From the NCBI RefSeq assembly GCF_014640635.1, contig NZ_BMHI01000004.1:496001-560000 (forward strand): a stretch of DNA of 64,000 bases, written 5' to 3'. The notes under the pieces were generated by a model. The model did no database searches. It saw only the letters and a list, made by a program, of their open reading frames with translations, and was not told the origin of the DNA. Below are positions 62,775 through 64,000 of this stretch, in pieces. Position numbers and translations under genes: made by a program. The first letter of the stretch is position 1. Every line of letters begins with the position of its first letter. Source of the stretch: Flexivirga endophytica (GTDB taxonomy: Bacteria; Actinomycetota; Actinomycetes; Actinomycetales; Dermatophilaceae).

Positions 62775-64000
62775 GTGACACTGCACCGCGGGCAGTTCGC
62801 CCCTCCTCGACGCAGCCTCGTCGACATCTTCCAGGAGACCGTCTCGGAGTGCCCGGACGCTCCGGCCCTCGACAACGGTGCGGCTGTGCTGACGTATGCC
62901 GAACTCGCCGAGCGCGCCGAACAGCTGGCCGGTTCGCTCGCCGAGCAGGGCATCGGGCGCGGTGACCGAGTGGGCGTCCGCATCCAGTCGGGCACCCTCG
63001 ATCTCTACGTCGCGATCATCGGCACGTTGCTCGCCGGCGCGGCATACGTGCCCGTTGACGCGGACGATCCCGACGAACGCGCCGACGTCGTCTTCGGCGA
63101 GGCGGAGGTGGCGGCGGTGCTCGGTGACGACCTGTCGATCGACACCCGGGGTGAGGTGCGTGCGCCGCGTGCTCCGGAGGACCCCGAGATCACCGACGAT
63201 GCCTGGATCATCTTCACCAGTGGGTCGACCGGGAAGCCGAAGGGGGTCGCGGTCGCCCACGGCAACGCCGCTGCGTTCGTGGAGGCCGAGTCGCGACTGT
63301 TCCTGCAGGAGCATCCGATCGGCACCGACGACCGGGTGATGGCGGGCCTGTCCGTCGCGTTCGACGCCAGCTGCGAGGAGATGTGGCTGGCGTGGCGGTA
63401 TGGCGCCTGCCTCGTCCCAGCGCCACGCTCACTGGTGCGCAGTGGGATGGACCTCGGGCCGTGGCTGGTGGCCAACGACATCACGATCGTGTCGACCGTG
63501 CCGACGCTGCTCGCGCTCTGGCCGGCCGACGCCCTGGACAAGGTCCGCCTGCTGATCCTCGGCGGTGAGGCGTGCCCGCCGGAGCTGGCGGACCGGCACG
63601 CCACTGGCACCCGTGAGGTCTGGAACACCTATGGGCCGACAGAGGCGACCGTCGTGGCCTGCGCCGCACAGTTGCACCCCGGCGAGCCGGTGCGGATCGG
63701 GCTCCCGCTCGACGGGTGGGACCTGGAGGTCGTCGACGCGGAGGGACGCCCGGTGGCCGACGGCGAGACCGGTGAGCTGATCATCGGCGGCGTCGGACTG
63801 GCGCGCTACCTCGATCCCGAGAAGGACGCCGAGAAGTACGCACCACTGCCAGCGCTGGGCTGGGAGCGGGCCTACCGTTCGGGCGACCACGTGGTCCGTG
63901 ACGAGACGGGCCTGCTCTTCGGCGGGCGGATGGACGAGCAGATCAAGCTCGGCGGCCGGCGCATCGAACTCGGCGAGATCGACGCCGCTCTCACCGCGCT
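62775..64000 (+). CDS. Pls/PosA-type non-ribosomal peptide synthetase-like protein, 5' part
   Basis: The frame is open from at least 62742 to the window end, so only about 400 residues are seen. They form an adenylation domain: LTYAELAERAEQLA, GTLLAGAAYVPVDADDPDER, FTSGSTGKPKGVAVAHGNAA (core A3), WNTYGPTEATVVA (A5), TGELIIGG and YRSGDHV (A7). This and the N-terminal RRSLVDIFQETV fit the Pls/PosA group, which normally continues with a carrier domain and acyltransferase repeats and is linked to epsilon-poly-lysine-like or surface polymer synthesis. The start is uncertain: GTG at 62775 or 62742. The substrate is not predicted. Confidence 0.78.
   Translation, partial: MTLHRGQFAPPRRSLVDIFQETVSECPDAPALDNGAAVLTYAELAERAEQLAGSLAEQGIGRGDRVGVRIQSGTLDLYVAIIGTLLAGAAYVPVDADDPDERADVVFGEAEVAAVLGDDLSIDTRGEVRAPRAPEDPEITDDAWIIFTSGSTGKPKGVAVAHGNAAAFVEAESRLFLQEHPIGTDDRVMAGLSVAFDASCEEMWLAWRYGACLVPAPRSLVRSGMDLGPWLVANDITIVSTVPTLLALWPADALDKVRLLILGGEACPPELADRHATGTREVWNTYGPTEATVVACAAQLHPGEPVRIGLPLDGWDLEVVDAEGRPVADGETGELIIGGVGLARYLDPEKDAEKYAPLPALGWERAYRSGDHVVRDETGLLFGGRMDEQIKLGGRRIELGEIDAALTA

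Overview
The window is high-GC DNA from an actinobacterium. It is most likely a member of Micrococcales near Dermacoccaceae or Intrasporangiaceae, but that placement is inferred from gene content and not from a marker phylogeny. The strongest evidence is two gene neighbourhoods conserved in actinobacteria. The first is a block (41994-47664) with the same order as the mycobacterial Rv1822-Rv1832 region: pgsA-like, DUF881, small basic protein, DUF881, gcvH, garA, ftsR, DUF151 nuclease, a second MerR gene and gcvP. The second is xerD-parA-scpA-scpB-rluB-tyrA-cmk-acyltransferase-der (53297-61865). I see no plasmid, prophage, CRISPR array or complete insertion sequence.

Layout. 1-7979 (minus strand) is a molybdenum hydroxylase locus. 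It encodes a CO-dehydrogenase-like enzyme of the form II type (2Fe-2S subunit, molybdopterin subunit, and the first codons of the FAD subunit at the window edge), a GAF-type regulator, and the maturation set XdhC, CoxE, MoxR/CoxD and a MocA-like nucleotidyltransferase. 8068-10876 holds a bile-acid:Na+ symporter-like carrier and a family 2 glycoside hydrolase. 10931-13511 is a zinc/manganese-type ABC importer with a Zur/Fur-like operator. 13577-14396 is a small P-loop kinase gene flanked by two 91-bp structured repeats, followed by an APH-fold kinase and about 560 bp with no supportable gene. 15760-20782 has an alpha/beta hydrolase, PepC, an MFS carrier and a divergent secreted phytase/esterase-like protein. 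20944-22268 is a frameshifted DUF222-HNH gene, with dispersed repeats beside it.

22587-28385 is mostly small housekeeping or unknown genes (Qor, DUF3626, YciO, DUF1697, OsmC, histidine phosphatase, glutamate-cysteine-ligase-like). 28631-33114 is sbcDC. 33225-38780 carries a VOC protein, an AlaA-type aminotransferase, a second histidine phosphatase, a nitroreductase-like protein, a membrane protein and a NarL-type two-component pair. 38876-41928 is gcvP behind a glycine riboswitch. After the pgsA-to-gcvP block come fdhD, a class II amidotransferase, an HNH protein, aqpZ, two DHFR-fold paralogues, a DUF2231 protein, tRNA-Pro(GGG), the der-to-xerD cluster, a membrane protein, and the start of a Pls/PosA-type NRPS-like gene that runs off the end.

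How the parts fit. The MocA, MoxR, CoxE, XdhC and FdhD genes serve molybdenum cofactor enzymes. GcvP and GcvH are two parts of the glycine cleavage system, with riboswitch control of gcvP. GarA, encoded between gcvH and ftsR, is in relatives a regulator of 2-oxoglutarate metabolism. ParA, ScpA, ScpB, XerD and Der cover chromosome segregation and ribosome assembly. The most unusual signals are the 91-bp repeat pair with four copies of an 11-bp motif, a 52-bp repeat found once between genes and once inside the 5' end of scpA, an apparently missing phospho-threonine motif in GarA, the HNH frameshift, and an excess of the 5-mer GTATG/CATAC.
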